DNA from: Euryarchaeota archaeon UBA60
Lineage (GTDB): Archaea > Thermoplasmatota > Poseidoniia > Poseidoniales > Poseidoniaceae
Length of the DNA stretch: 22,767 nucleotides
Direction: 5' to 3'
Assembly: GCA_002503395.1 (NCBI GenBank)
Contig: DARQ01000093.1
Location: 1 to 22,767, forward strand
Shown here: positions 16,077 through 22,767 of the stretch, one piece after another
Layout of the letters: each line of letters begins with the position of its first letter
Position numbering within the stretch: position 1 is the stretch's first letter
Notes under the pieces: generated by a model
What the model was told of the DNA's origin: nothing
The model's database searches: none
The model's input: the letters and a program-made list of their open reading frames with translations, nothing else
Position numbers and translations under genes: made by a program

Positions 16077-17149
16077 TGAACGCATTTGAAGAATTGGCTA
16101 ATTCCTTGGATAGCGATAACATGATCGGGTTCGTGCGCCGGTTTCCAGAGGACTGTGCCGCCGCGTTCAATCGCCTCGACCAGACCCATCACCCATGGTT
16201 ATCCAAATTGAGAGAACAAGGATGGAAGGACTGGTTGTGCCTGGGGATGGGTGGCTCTGCCGCGGGTGGCTCCTTCATCGCCAATCTGGCTGAACATGAA
16301 GGCACTTCCGCAGTGCATATCCAGCGCCAATACGACCTGCCGTCGTGGTGGACGCCAGACACGCTGGTGGTTGCAACCTCATATTCGGGCAATACCGAAG
16401 AGACCATTGCAGCGGTCGAAGAGGCGATTGAGAAAGGTGGAACCATCATCGCCATCTGTTCTGGAGGACATCTGGCAGGGCTTGCCGATATTCACGAAAA
16501 TGTCCACCTCGTGTTGGTGCCCTCGGGCCAACCTCCGCGCTCTGCCTTCGGTCATCTATTCGGTAGTCAACTCTCACTCGCCTGGGCTCTAAGTCTGCTC
16601 AAACGCCCAAGTGATGAGGCTATCGTGAACATGGTCGAGCGCCTGAGCAATCATGTCAGTGAAGCGGATTTCCTGAATGGAGACAGTGATATTGCCAATT
16701 TGGCAGCTGAACTGCTCGAGCGCCCCATCGCCGTGGTCGCGCCCAGTGAATTAACCGGTGTGGCCGAGCGAATGCGCAACCAGATAAATGAAAACTCGGC
16801 GCGTTTCGCCCGCGTCGCAATCCTACCGGAAATGAATCATAATGAAGTTGTAGCGTGGGGGGATGCAACGGATTTTGACCCGGCTTCCGAACAACAGGCA
16901 CTCATCCTTCTCACTTGGGCTGGCACCCACAAGCGTAATACGCAGAGGATGAATTGGTTCATCGAACATCTGAAAACCCCGTCTGCATGGCGCATCGTCT
17001 GTGAAGGTGAGAGTTTGCTTGAAGTGATGTTGAATGCCTGTATCGATATGGATTGGTTATCATGTGCACTTGCATTATTGCACGGCAAAGACCCTAGTGC
17101 AATCGGGCCGATAAGCAGTCTCAAAGGACATCTATCATCGGTTGAGTAA
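16073..17149 (+). CDS. Bifunctional phosphoglucose/phosphomannose isomerase
   Basis: Interconverts glucose-6-phosphate or mannose-6-phosphate with fructose-6-phosphate; cytosolic. The protein has 358 residues, slightly longer than the roughly 300-330 usual in archaea. Two SIS domains carry family motifs GMGGSAAGG (58-66), SYSGNTEE (103-110), PPRSAFG (154-160), RMRNQINENS (233-242) and MNHNEVVAW (254-262, with the catalytic Glu/His region). Start ATG 16073 overlaps the NMD3 stop, with a second Met codon immediately following. The product fructose-6-phosphate is the substrate of GlmS, encoded elsewhere in the window, and mannose-6-phosphate leads to GDP-mannose for glycans. It ends 7 nt before the converging M23 gene. 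Confidence 0.9.
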   Translation: MMNAFEELANSLDSDNMIGFVRRFPEDCAAAFNRLDQTHHPWLSKLREQGWKDWLCLGMGGSAAGGSFIANLAEHEGTSAVHIQRQYDLPSWWTPDTLVVATSYSGNTEETIAAVEEAIEKGGTIIAICSGGHLAGLADIHENVHLVLVPSGQPPRSAFGHLFGSQLSLAWALSLLKRPSDEAIVNMVERLSNHVSEADFLNGDSDIANLAAELLERPIAVVAPSELTGVAERMRNQINENSARFARVAILPEMNHNEVVAWGDATDFDPASEQQALILLTWAGTHKRNTQRMNWFIEHLKTPSAWRIVCEGESLLEVMLNACIDMDWLSCALALLHGKDPSAIGPISSLKGHLSSVE

Positions 17150-17156
17150 CCGGTGT

Positions 17157-17744
17157 TCAGTAAAGTTGCCCCAAAACAATTCTCGGGTCGGGAAAGGTCT
17201 TCAGCGCTTTGGCTCTCTCACTTGGGCATACTACCCCGGGAAGGTCATGCCCTTCAGGTTCTTGAAGAGATAATTGGAAGTGTAGGTGTGGCGGCCAACC
17301 ACCATTTTCACGCTCTTCTCCCAGCCACGCCATTCGCTGACCCGCCCGCACGGCATTTCCGACCACCAAACCATCGAGAGAAGCACTGCTGAGATGGCCA
17401 TAAAGCGCCCACACATCAACCCCGTTGAAATTGTGCTTAGTGATAATCGTCGGACCATAATCACCGACGGCTGAATTAACCCCGTAGGAATAGACCACTC
17501 CATCAGCAAAAGACCTGACTGGAGTTCCGACCGGTGCTCCGATATCGATTCCGACATGGATGAAACGGTTGCCGGCAAACAGTTCGCTGTCGTACATCCC
17601 GCGACGCTCTTCATCATATTTGCCGATGCTGAACTCCGCCTCACATTGCCCGTTACTGCAAGGTGGAGTGGTGAAATCGTGAACGTGCACCACATCTGGT
17701 AGGTCGACGACTGGAGACAATTCCATCCCCTCGGCATCGAGCAT
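17157..17744 (-). CDS. Stand-alone M23-family metallopeptidase domain protein, no signal peptide
   Basis: A LytM/lysostaphin-type fold of 195 residues. Zinc ligands His63 and Asp67 (HVGIDIGAPVGTPV) and His155 (HLHF) are present, with catalytic His117 (YGHLS) and His153. The segments DYGPTI, ENGGWPPHLHFQL and the closing DLPGV...PDPRIVLG recall the M23-like domain found in large multi-domain proteins with an aminoglycoside-phosphotransferase-like and a class III aminotransferase domain, rather than peptidoglycan hydrolases with signal peptides. That comparison is from memory and unverified. No signal peptide or membrane helix is seen, and archaea of this type have no murein, so the substrate is unknown. 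ATG 17744 is used; Met7 (17726), preceded by GAGGGG, is an alternative. It converges on the isomerase with a 7-nt gap and diverges from the GT-C-like gene. Confidence 0.85.
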   Translation of the reverse strand: MLDAEGMELSPVVDLPDVVHVHDFTTPPCSNGQCEAEFSIGKYDEERRGMYDSELFAGNRFIHVGIDIGAPVGTPVRSFADGVVYSYGVNSAVGDYGPTIITKHNFNGVDVWALYGHLSSASLDGLVVGNAVRAGQRMAWLGEERENGGWPPHLHFQLSLQEPEGHDLPGVVCPSERAKALKTFPDPRIVLGQLY

Positions 17745-17759
17745 GCTAGCCGCAGGAGT

Positions 17760-17776
17760 GGTATGGGCATCATACC
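17760..17776. promoter_or_regulatory. Interrupted palindrome GGTATG-N5-CATACC in a divergent gap
   Basis: A perfect 6-5-6 palindrome sits in the 80-bp region between the divergently transcribed M23 and GT-C-like genes, about 16 nt upstream of the M23 start. The size and symmetry suit a dimeric regulator's operator, but no other copy was noticed in the window. Confidence 0.3.
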
Positions 17777-17824
17777 TTCGCCGTATTGAAAACCTTGAGC
17801 CTATCCGCAGGTAGGGGATGTGGG

Positions 17825-20317
17825 GTGCAGGTCGACTTTCTGGCTATGCTTGGAATCGTGCTCGGTGCCCTGCTGATATTGGCTTTCGGCACCGTCATTC
17901 CAGGTCTGGCGGCTATACGTATTCTCGACCCTACCGCCGACCGTTTCCGCCAATTGATGCTCACCCCGGCCATCGGCCTGCTACTACTTTTAGGGTTGGC
18001 TGGTTGGTCGGTTCTATTGTTCGGGATTTTTTCCAGTACCGGCTTGGTATTGCTGATCATCGGGATGAACTTCATCGCTCTTTCAATTCTGCGGCGCAAG
18101 GAAGAACGCGGAAACCGTCGCTTGAGTTCATGGGAGAAACTTGAGAAAGCGATGGGAATCGAGCGAGACGAAATAGAACCGGATAAGGATATCTGGAGTG
18201 AGGATACTTGGAGCGAAGTAGAGGAACAGCGCTCGATTCAAGCGAGTCGCCCAACCTGGTGGGGTTGGGCGGTACTGGTCGCGGTAATTATTTCCCTCGC
18301 ACCATTATTCCTGTTCCGTTTTCCCCACGGTGTCGATTGGGTGGGATTCGCTACCTTGACCAATTCATTTGCCAATAACGGTAACCTCAGCCTTCCACCC
18401 CCATCACTCGGCAGTTGGACCTATCCCCCTGCTTTCCCAGCCCTTGCAGCCCTCCTGCAACAATCACTGAATATCAGCCCAGAGGTCGCTACCCACGTTC
18501 TGGCTCGAATCGGACTGCTCTGCATCCTACTGGGAATCGTCGGAGTATGTGACCGATGGGGCAGTGGCGCCTACACCTTGGTGGCGATGGGTTTGGCGGC
18601 AGGTATTTTCGCCAAGGCACACGATTCCGGCTGGCCGACGATTCTCAGTCAACTCGGATTGATACTGGGATTACTGGTAGTGATTCGTCCAGCAGGGAAT
18701 CGCCGTCGGGAACACGACTTCGCTTTCGCTATCGGCGTGCTCTCAGTCGCTGTAATCCATCCTACCGGAGCAATATATCTAGGGACCTTGCTGATGGCTA
18801 ATCTGATAATCAGACAACTCCATCACCGCGAGGATGAGCGAGCCTTGCGAATCGCCACCATTTCGGCAATAATGCTGGCGATAGCGGCGGCGGTCACCTT
18901 CCTCCTGTTCGCCCCTCGCCTTCTCGATGAGGCGGTATTCGCCGAATATGGTTGGCAGGGAGGATGGCCGATGCTCATCTATGCCACTCCACTATTACCG
19001 ATTGCCCTTTATTGCGGCTGGTCTCTGCGCCATACGGTAGAGGGCGGCATTGTACTATTGTGGCTTCTATTGCAATGGTTATTGACTCTGGTGCACCTGT
19101 TTGACGGCATCTCAATCCCGGTCTTCAGCCTGATGTCGTATTCACTCTACTCGATGGCTTTGCACGCATTTCACATTCCCGCAGCAGTACTCCTGGGTAT
19201 GGCTTTTGCGCGGGGGGTGGAATGGACACCGATAGAAAGGGGTATCGACCTGAGCAGCGAGAAGGATGGACGGGTAGACGATGAAACCGACACGACAAAC
19301 CTTGAGGGGAGCGATGATGGAAATGCTGGAGTATCAGAGTATGACCTTGCCACCTCATTGGAATCATCTATTCCACGAATCGGGAGAAAGTGGTTTGTTA
19401 CGCTAGCAATAATCTCAGGATTATTTGTCGCCGGTTCGGGCGCGGTTCTGATTCGTCTCGGTGACCACGCCGAGTTATTCGTCACCACCGATGGTGATCG
19501 GGAGATTGCCAAACTATTGTCCGGCCTGCCAGAAGATTCAATCGTTTACGTGGAAAACGCCCACTGGGGTCATGTCTATGATGCCCCCCAGGGGGTGGCG
19601 ATAACCACCTATCCATCATTGGGGATAGTCGATGCCGAAAAGTCGATTCAACCACAGGCAAGTGATGCAATCCGCCGCGACAATGCCTCTAAACTCACCG
19701 AATTGGGGATTACCCATGCAATTTCCAGCCCCCTGGGAACCCTTGTGCTGACCCTGTCCGAATCACCACATTGGAAGGTGATGATGGATATCGATGGGGC
19801 GAGGCTGTGGGAATTCACAACCCTGCCAACCATCGGCGGCGAGGGTTGGTTTGCAACGCCTCAGCAAAGCGATTGTGAGAGCAACAAAAAATGTACGTGG
19901 CGAATCGATGTCTGGGAAAAGCAGAGGAGTTGGCAACATGAGGAATTATCCTCGATGCGTCCTTTCCTCGCTGATGGCGCTCTGACCTGGAATGATTCAT
20001 TACCTGCCCACCTACCCGGTAATACCCTCACTATTGCCCTATTGATGGAATGTTCTAAGGGAATGGTTGTTACCGTAGAATTACGCCAAGGTGATTGGTT
20101 TTGGCGACAACGGGTCACCTGTGATTTAGGGTGGGGTTATGCTTACGAGGACGAGGTAGATGGAATTTCCATCGGCGACATTCAAGTCACTATTAGCATC
20201 GATTCAGGCGGCGGTCAGAGTTGGTTGAACCCATTGGGATTATCGGGACGCGGTGATCGAGTTATCGATGAGAGCGGTGTGAGAATACACTGGCTTGAAC
20301 TGCGCAGAGCGGGATGA
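17825..20317 (+). CDS. Polytopic membrane protein, GT-C-like glycosyltransferase candidate
   Basis: Protein of 830 residues. About three N-terminal helices are followed by a charged cytoplasmic segment, then a block of about eight helices, an acidic hydrophilic stretch, another helix (WFVTLAIISGLFVAGSGAVL) and a C-terminal soluble domain of about 280 residues. The first large outer loop carries an acidic residue near the membrane (FPHGVDWVGF), and the later domain has the 'DREIAKLLSGLPEDSIVYVE' pattern often seen after the membrane part of archaeal GT-C enzymes and oligosaccharyl-transferase-like proteins. No clear WWDYG motif was seen, so it is not an obvious AglB. GTG 17825 is chosen because AGGGG lies 7 nt upstream; the frame also has TTG at 17786 and ATG at 17846. 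A glycosyltransferase and an epimerase follow, which supports a role in surface glycan assembly. Specificity is unknown. Confidence 0.65.
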   Translation: MQVDFLAMLGIVLGALLILAFGTVIPGLAAIRILDPTADRFRQLMLTPAIGLLLLLGLAGWSVLLFGIFSSTGLVLLIIGMNFIALSILRRKEERGNRRLSSWEKLEKAMGIERDEIEPDKDIWSEDTWSEVEEQRSIQASRPTWWGWAVLVAVIISLAPLFLFRFPHGVDWVGFATLTNSFANNGNLSLPPPSLGSWTYPPAFPALAALLQQSLNISPEVATHVLARIGLLCILLGIVGVCDRWGSGAYTLVAMGLAAGIFAKAHDSGWPTILSQLGLILGLLVVIRPAGNRRREHDFAFAIGVLSVAVIHPTGAIYLGTLLMANLIIRQLHHREDERALRIATISAIMLAIAAAVTFLLFAPRLLDEAVFAEYGWQGGWPMLIYATPLLPIALYCGWSLRHTVEGGIVLLWLLLQWLLTLVHLFDGISIPVFSLMSYSLYSMALHAFHIPAAVLLGMAFARGVEWTPIERGIDLSSEKDGRVDDETDTTNLEGSDDGNAGVSEYDLATSLESSIPRIGRKWFVTLAIISGLFVAGSGAVLIRLGDHAELFVTTDGDREIAKLLSGLPEDSIVYVENAHWGHVYDAPQGVAITTYPSLGIVDAEKSIQPQASDAIRRDNASKLTELGITHAISSPLGTLVLTLSESPHWKVMMDIDGARLWEFTTLPTIGGEGWFATPQQSDCESNKKCTWRIDVWEKQRSWQHEELSSMRPFLADGALTWNDSLPAHLPGNTLTIALLMECSKGMVVTVELRQGDWFWRQRVTCDLGWGYAYEDEVDGISIGDIQVTISIDSGGGQSWLNPLGLSGRGDRVIDESGVRIHWLELRRAG

Positions 20318-20320
20318 TGC

Positions 20321-20326
20321 AGGGGG
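20321..20326 (+). promoter_or_regulatory. Ribosome binding site setting the glycosyltransferase start
   Basis: AGGGGG lies 7 nt before the ATG at 20334 and 3 nt after the stop of the preceding gene. It favours this ATG over the in-frame TTG at 20295, which lies inside the upstream gene, and over the later ATG at 20361. Confidence 0.6.
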
Positions 20327-20333
20327 CAGACTG

Positions 20334-21083
20334 ATGAGCGTGAGCACTGTGACAATTCCCATGCGCCGCGTCACGCTACTCTTGCCAGCACTCGACGAAG
20401 CAGGCGCAATCCCATCCCTGTTGGCCGACATCCCCTTTGCCCGACTGGAAAAATGTGGGTGGCTCTGCGAGGTCCTCCTCGTCGATGGCGGCAGCAAAGA
20501 TTCAACCGTCGAAATCGCTGAAAAACACGGCTGTGAAATCATCCACCAAGGCTTGGAAAAGGGTAAAGGAACGGGCATGCGACTCGCATTTGAGCATTTT
20601 TCCCAAACCGGCTCCGACGCCCTGGTAATGATTGATGCCGATGGCACCTATGCACCAAAGGATATCATCGCAATGCTAGATGCGCTAGAGGAAAATGACG
20701 TTGTCGTCGGCTCCCGCCTACAAGGTGATATCGAAGATGGTGCCATGACCCGATTAAACTACCTCGGAAATTTCCTGCTGTCATGGTTCGCAACTATTCT
20801 CTATGGCGAGTTCGCCTCCGACCTGTGCAGCGGTGCGTGGGCCTTCAGGCGAGATACAATCGAACAGATGCCCTTGAATTCGGTACACTTTGAAATCGAG
20901 GCAGAAATGTTTGCTTCCTGCGCACTGGCTGATTTCAGCATCGGATTTGTACCCATCACCTACAGATGTCGAATCGGTGAACAAAAACTCGGTTCGATTC
21001 GCGATGGGGTCAGTATCTTACGAAAACTCTTGATCAGACGGGTTTTCCCAATCGCCGATAAGTTTTCACAAGATCCCAAGTAA
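20334..21083 (+). CDS. Family 2 glycosyltransferase (dolichyl-phosphate sugar synthase-like)
   Basis: Protein of 249 residues with a GT-A fold. LLLPALDEAGAI opens the nucleotide-binding region. VDGGSKDST (50-58) takes the place of the usual DDGS motif, with Gly in the second position. DADGTY (101-106) supplies the DxD metal site; VVGSRL and a late YRCRIGEQKLGSIRDG follow, as in DPM1/AglJ-type enzymes. No long C-terminal membrane helix is obvious. The likely reaction is transfer of a hexose from a nucleotide sugar to a polyprenyl phosphate, a donor for a GT-C enzyme such as the one encoded 16 nt upstream. The final 18 bases overlap the end of the converging epimerase gene. Confidence 0.88.
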   Translation: MSVSTVTIPMRRVTLLLPALDEAGAIPSLLADIPFARLEKCGWLCEVLLVDGGSKDSTVEIAEKHGCEIIHQGLEKGKGTGMRLAFEHFSQTGSDALVMIDADGTYAPKDIIAMLDALEENDVVVGSRLQGDIEDGAMTRLNYLGNFLLSWFATILYGEFASDLCSGAWAFRRDTIEQMPLNSVHFEIEAEMFASCALADFSIGFVPITYRCRIGEQKLGSIRDGVSILRKLLIRRVFPIADKFSQDPK

Positions 21084-21986
21084 TCCGTGTTCAAGTGAAA
21101 CCTCCGCTTCCCATTCCAGATTGCTCTGGATTTTTCCCGATGAGCCGGAACTGTGCTCGATATCACCTTCACGGGCTGGTAATCTCTCGATTTCTGAGCC
21201 CGGTCCAGCCATTTCAATGCACAGCTCAGCCAATTCCAGTATCGTCGTCAACTCACCGGTACAGACGTTGAAGGCTTCACCCGAACATCGACTCTCGATC
21301 CCTGAATTGAGAAGTTCCTCAGCACAGGTTGTAAATGCCAACACTACATCATCGACATGAATAAAATCTCGAGTCGCCGAGCCTTCGCCATAAATCATCA
21401 AATTCTCTCCGGCCAAGGTTTTCTTACGGAAAAGAGCGATGACCCCCGAATACGGTGAGTTGTCGGATTGTCCGGGGCCATAGACATTGAAAAGGCGCAG
21501 TGCTGAAGTCGCCAATTCAGCGCCGAACTTGCGCACCAAAACATCGGCATGGCCTTTTGCCTCCCCATAGGGGGACATAGGTGCGAGCGGATGCTTTTCG
21601 TCGACTGGTAAATACTTGGGGTCGCCATAAATCGCAGCGCTGGAGGCGAACAGAAAGGCGCCGACACCTGCTTCGACAGAGGCTTTGAGCAAGTTCTTCG
21701 TCGCTTCATAATTGATGGCAAAATTCTTCTCCGGCGCATCGATACTTCCCTGCACCGAGACCATCGCGGCCAAATGGAATACGCAGTCGATTCCCTTTAC
21801 AGCACTACGTATTGCGGCACCATCGACAATATCAGCGGCGATATATTCTGAGAAATTTTCCTGCCGCGGTTGTCGCATGTCAAAGATGGTGACATGAGCA
21901 CCTTGAGCATGCAATGAAGCGGCGAGATGACCACCGATGAAACCGGAACCACCGGTGACCAATACCCGCCGATTATCCCAATACAC
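21066..21986 (-). CDS. NAD-dependent nucleotide-sugar epimerase/dehydratase (extended SDR)
   Basis: Cytosolic enzyme of 306 residues acting on a nucleotide sugar, most like UDP-glucose/UDP-GlcNAc 4-epimerases. The NAD site is TGGSGFIGGH (11-20), and Asp36 at the end of strand 2 favours NAD. The catalytic set is Ser115/116 (FASSAAIYG), Tyr140 and Lys144 (PYGEAK). RLFNVYGPGQ and TRDFIHVDDV are typical substrate-domain motifs. Initiation is at GTG 21986, with no purine-rich site before it and no in-frame ATG upstream; a leaderless or near-leaderless message is possible. The 3' end overlaps the glycosyltransferase gene by 18 bp tail to tail. Substrate cannot be fixed from sequence alone. Confidence 0.92.
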   Translation of the reverse strand: MYWDNRRVLVTGGSGFIGGHLAASLHAQGAHVTIFDMRQPRQENFSEYIAADIVDGAAIRSAVKGIDCVFHLAAMVSVQGSIDAPEKNFAINYEATKNLLKASVEAGVGAFLFASSAAIYGDPKYLPVDEKHPLAPMSPYGEAKGHADVLVRKFGAELATSALRLFNVYGPGQSDNSPYSGVIALFRKKTLAGENLMIYGEGSATRDFIHVDDVVLAFTTCAEELLNSGIESRCSGEAFNVCTGELTTILELAELCIEMAGPGSEIERLPAREGDIEHSSGSSGKIQSNLEWEAEVSLEHGLLGIL

Positions 21987-21989
21987 AAT

Positions 21990-22005
21990 TGTTCGGGGGG
22001 GAACA
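21990..22005. promoter_or_regulatory. Interrupted palindrome TGTTC-G6-GAACA beside the epimerase start
   Basis: A 5-6-5 palindrome with an all-G spacer begins 4 nt upstream of the epimerase GTG, in the 87-bp divergent gap with the dehydrogenase gene. It could be an operator overlapping the transcription start. The seven-G run is also prone to sequencing length error. Confidence 0.25.
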
Positions 22006-22073
22006 TATTGGCTATTAGTGTGTCCTCATCTATACGGGCGAGGAATCAAAAACACCAGTGATTACGCCATTCC

Positions 22074-22767
22074 ATGATGGTGCGTCAGCCCTGCGCGGTT
22101 CTCGGCGCCACCGGTTTGGTCGGCCAGCGTTTGCAACAACGATTGGCAAATCATCCGTGGTTTGAATTGACCGCGGTCGTCGGTAGTAGCGAAAGTTCTG
22201 GAAAACGGCTTTCCGAACTACCTTGGAGGCTCGATGAAGAGCGGCCGGAATTACCTGATTTCAAGGTGATATTCGGCGGTGATGAGAATTTGATTTCCCA
22301 ATTGAATAAACAAAAAATCCAATTCATTTTCTCGGCACTCCCCAGTTCTATCGCCGCGACGATGGAAGAGTCATTGGCACAGGCTGGTTTCCATGTATTC
22401 TCAAACTCTTCCCACCATCGTCGTCAAGATGGGATTCCGCTGATTATCGCTGACCTGAACCCCAACCATATGCTCCACTACCGTAGTCAGAACTATCACG
22501 GGCAAGAGCGTAGCGGGAAGTGGCGAAATGGCTCGCTGGCGTGCTCGACCAATTGTACAGTTGTCCCGGTGGCACTGCCACTCAAATCATTGTGGGACAT
22601 GGTGGGTTTCGACCATGTTTCGGTACGGACCGAACAGGCACTTTCGGGGGGTGGGTGGAAAATGTTGGCTGATGCGGCCGCACAAAATGATGATTTCAAT
22701 CCCGAGATAGGTGGCGAGGCCGAAAAAGTGGCGGGGGGGGGGGGGGGGGGAAAAATGGGGGGGGGGG
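22074..22767 (+). CDS. asd: Aspartate-semialdehyde dehydrogenase (3' truncated)
   Basis: The frame is open to the end of the window, with about 219 reliable residues. The N-terminal NADP site is LGATGLVGQ (10-18), followed by SALPSSIAA and FSNSSHHRR. The active-site Cys161 lies in STNCTVVPVALPL, then TEQALSGGGW and IGGEAEKV. The family makes aspartate-semialdehyde from aspartyl phosphate for the lysine, threonine and methionine branches. The NCT form of the active site and the overall motifs fit the archaeal/fungal-type branch of the family. Start ATG 22074 is followed by a second ATG; no clear ribosome binding site precedes it. Real sequence ends near 22733; the rest is G runs. Confidence 0.88.
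   Translation, partial: MMVRQPCAVLGATGLVGQRLQQRLANHPWFELTAVVGSSESSGKRLSELPWRLDEERPELPDFKVIFGGDENLISQLNKQKIQFIFSALPSSIAATMEESLAQAGFHVFSNSSHHRRQDGIPLIIADLNPNHMLHYRSQNYHGQERSGKWRNGSLACSTNCTVVPVALPLKSLWDMVGFDHVSVRTEQALSGGGWKMLADAAAQNDDFNPEIGGEAEKVAGGGGGGKMGGG
22733..22767. other. Low-complexity G runs at the end: probable sequencing or assembly artefact
   Basis: Eighteen consecutive G, then AAAAAT, then eleven G close the sequence, in the middle of the dehydrogenase gene directly after the recognisable IGGEAEKV. Nothing like this occurs elsewhere in the window. It should not be treated as genomic sequence. Confidence 0.85.

Noticed and set aside
17231..17773. 180-codon minus-strand frame overlapping the M23 gene
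   Set aside because: Shadow frame; the overlapping frame carries all M23 catalytic residues.
17786..17824. TTG start for the GT-C-like protein
   Set aside because: The GTG at 17825 has AGGGG at the right spacing and gives a normal membrane-protein N-terminus; the extra 13 residues have no support. Not excluded.
22674..22681. GCGGCCGC (NotI site) as a vector junction
   Set aside because: The dehydrogenase reading frame continues through it into the conserved IGGEAEKV segment, so it is genomic.
1..22767. Defence system, toxin-antitoxin pair or mobile element
   Set aside because: No transposase, integrase, nuclease-helicase or antitoxin-like gene was found, and all sizeable genes are accounted for by surface, glycan, cytochrome, ribosome or amino-acid functions.

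Overview
The window looks like 22.7 kb of a marine planktonic euryarchaeon, most likely Marine Group II/III (Poseidoniales-like). This is inferred from gene content, not from a marker search. It carries an archaeal/eukaryotic NMD3 ribosome-export factor, a fused-specificity phosphoglucose/phosphomannose isomerase, an archaeal-type aspartate-semialdehyde dehydrogenase, very large secreted membrane-anchored surface proteins, and tightly packed genes with purine-rich ribosome binding sites. No rRNA, tRNA, CRISPR array, insertion sequence or integrase was seen. The sequence ends in long G runs that look like a clone-end or assembly artefact.

Layout. (1) Bases 1-4569 (+): the 3' part of a giant type I surface protein with three PPC-like domains, Ig-like segments, a calcium-binding thrombospondin-type-3 (TSP3) stalk with an eight-copy 81-bp tandem repeat, one membrane helix and a Trp-rich cytoplasmic tail. 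(2) Bases 4700-12565 (-): a three-gene operon read as rhomboid protease, then a giant membrane-anchored subtilisin-like protease, then glmS. A strong hairpin sits just before the protease ribosome binding site, and glmS follows the protease by 2 nt. (3) Bases 12658-17149 (+): an ATPase/permease fusion (CcmA-CcmB-like), CcmC, a 43-residue CcmD-like protein, NMD3 and phosphoglucose/phosphomannose isomerase. The last four are linked by start/stop overlaps. (4) Bases 17157-17744 (-): a small M23 metallopeptidase domain protein. (5) Bases 17825-21083 (+): a polytopic GT-C-like membrane protein and a family 2 glycosyltransferase. (6) Bases 21066-21986 (-): a sugar-nucleotide epimerase whose end overlaps the glycosyltransferase. 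(7) Base 22074 to the end (+): a truncated aspartate-semialdehyde dehydrogenase.

How the genes fit together. One theme is the cell surface. There are two giant type I membrane proteins, a rhomboid protease, and enzymes for amino-sugar, hexose-phosphate, nucleotide-sugar and lipid-linked sugar chemistry. The first surface protein has about 44 N-x-S/T sequons in its N-terminal half. The other theme is respiration: a compact System I cytochrome c maturation module in which ATPase and CcmB-like permease are fused.

The most interesting hypothesis concerns the rhomboid protease. The membrane helix of the protease encoded right after it begins with I-A-S-G, like the rhomboid cleavage motif of Drosophila Spitz. 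The pair may be an enzyme and its substrate.
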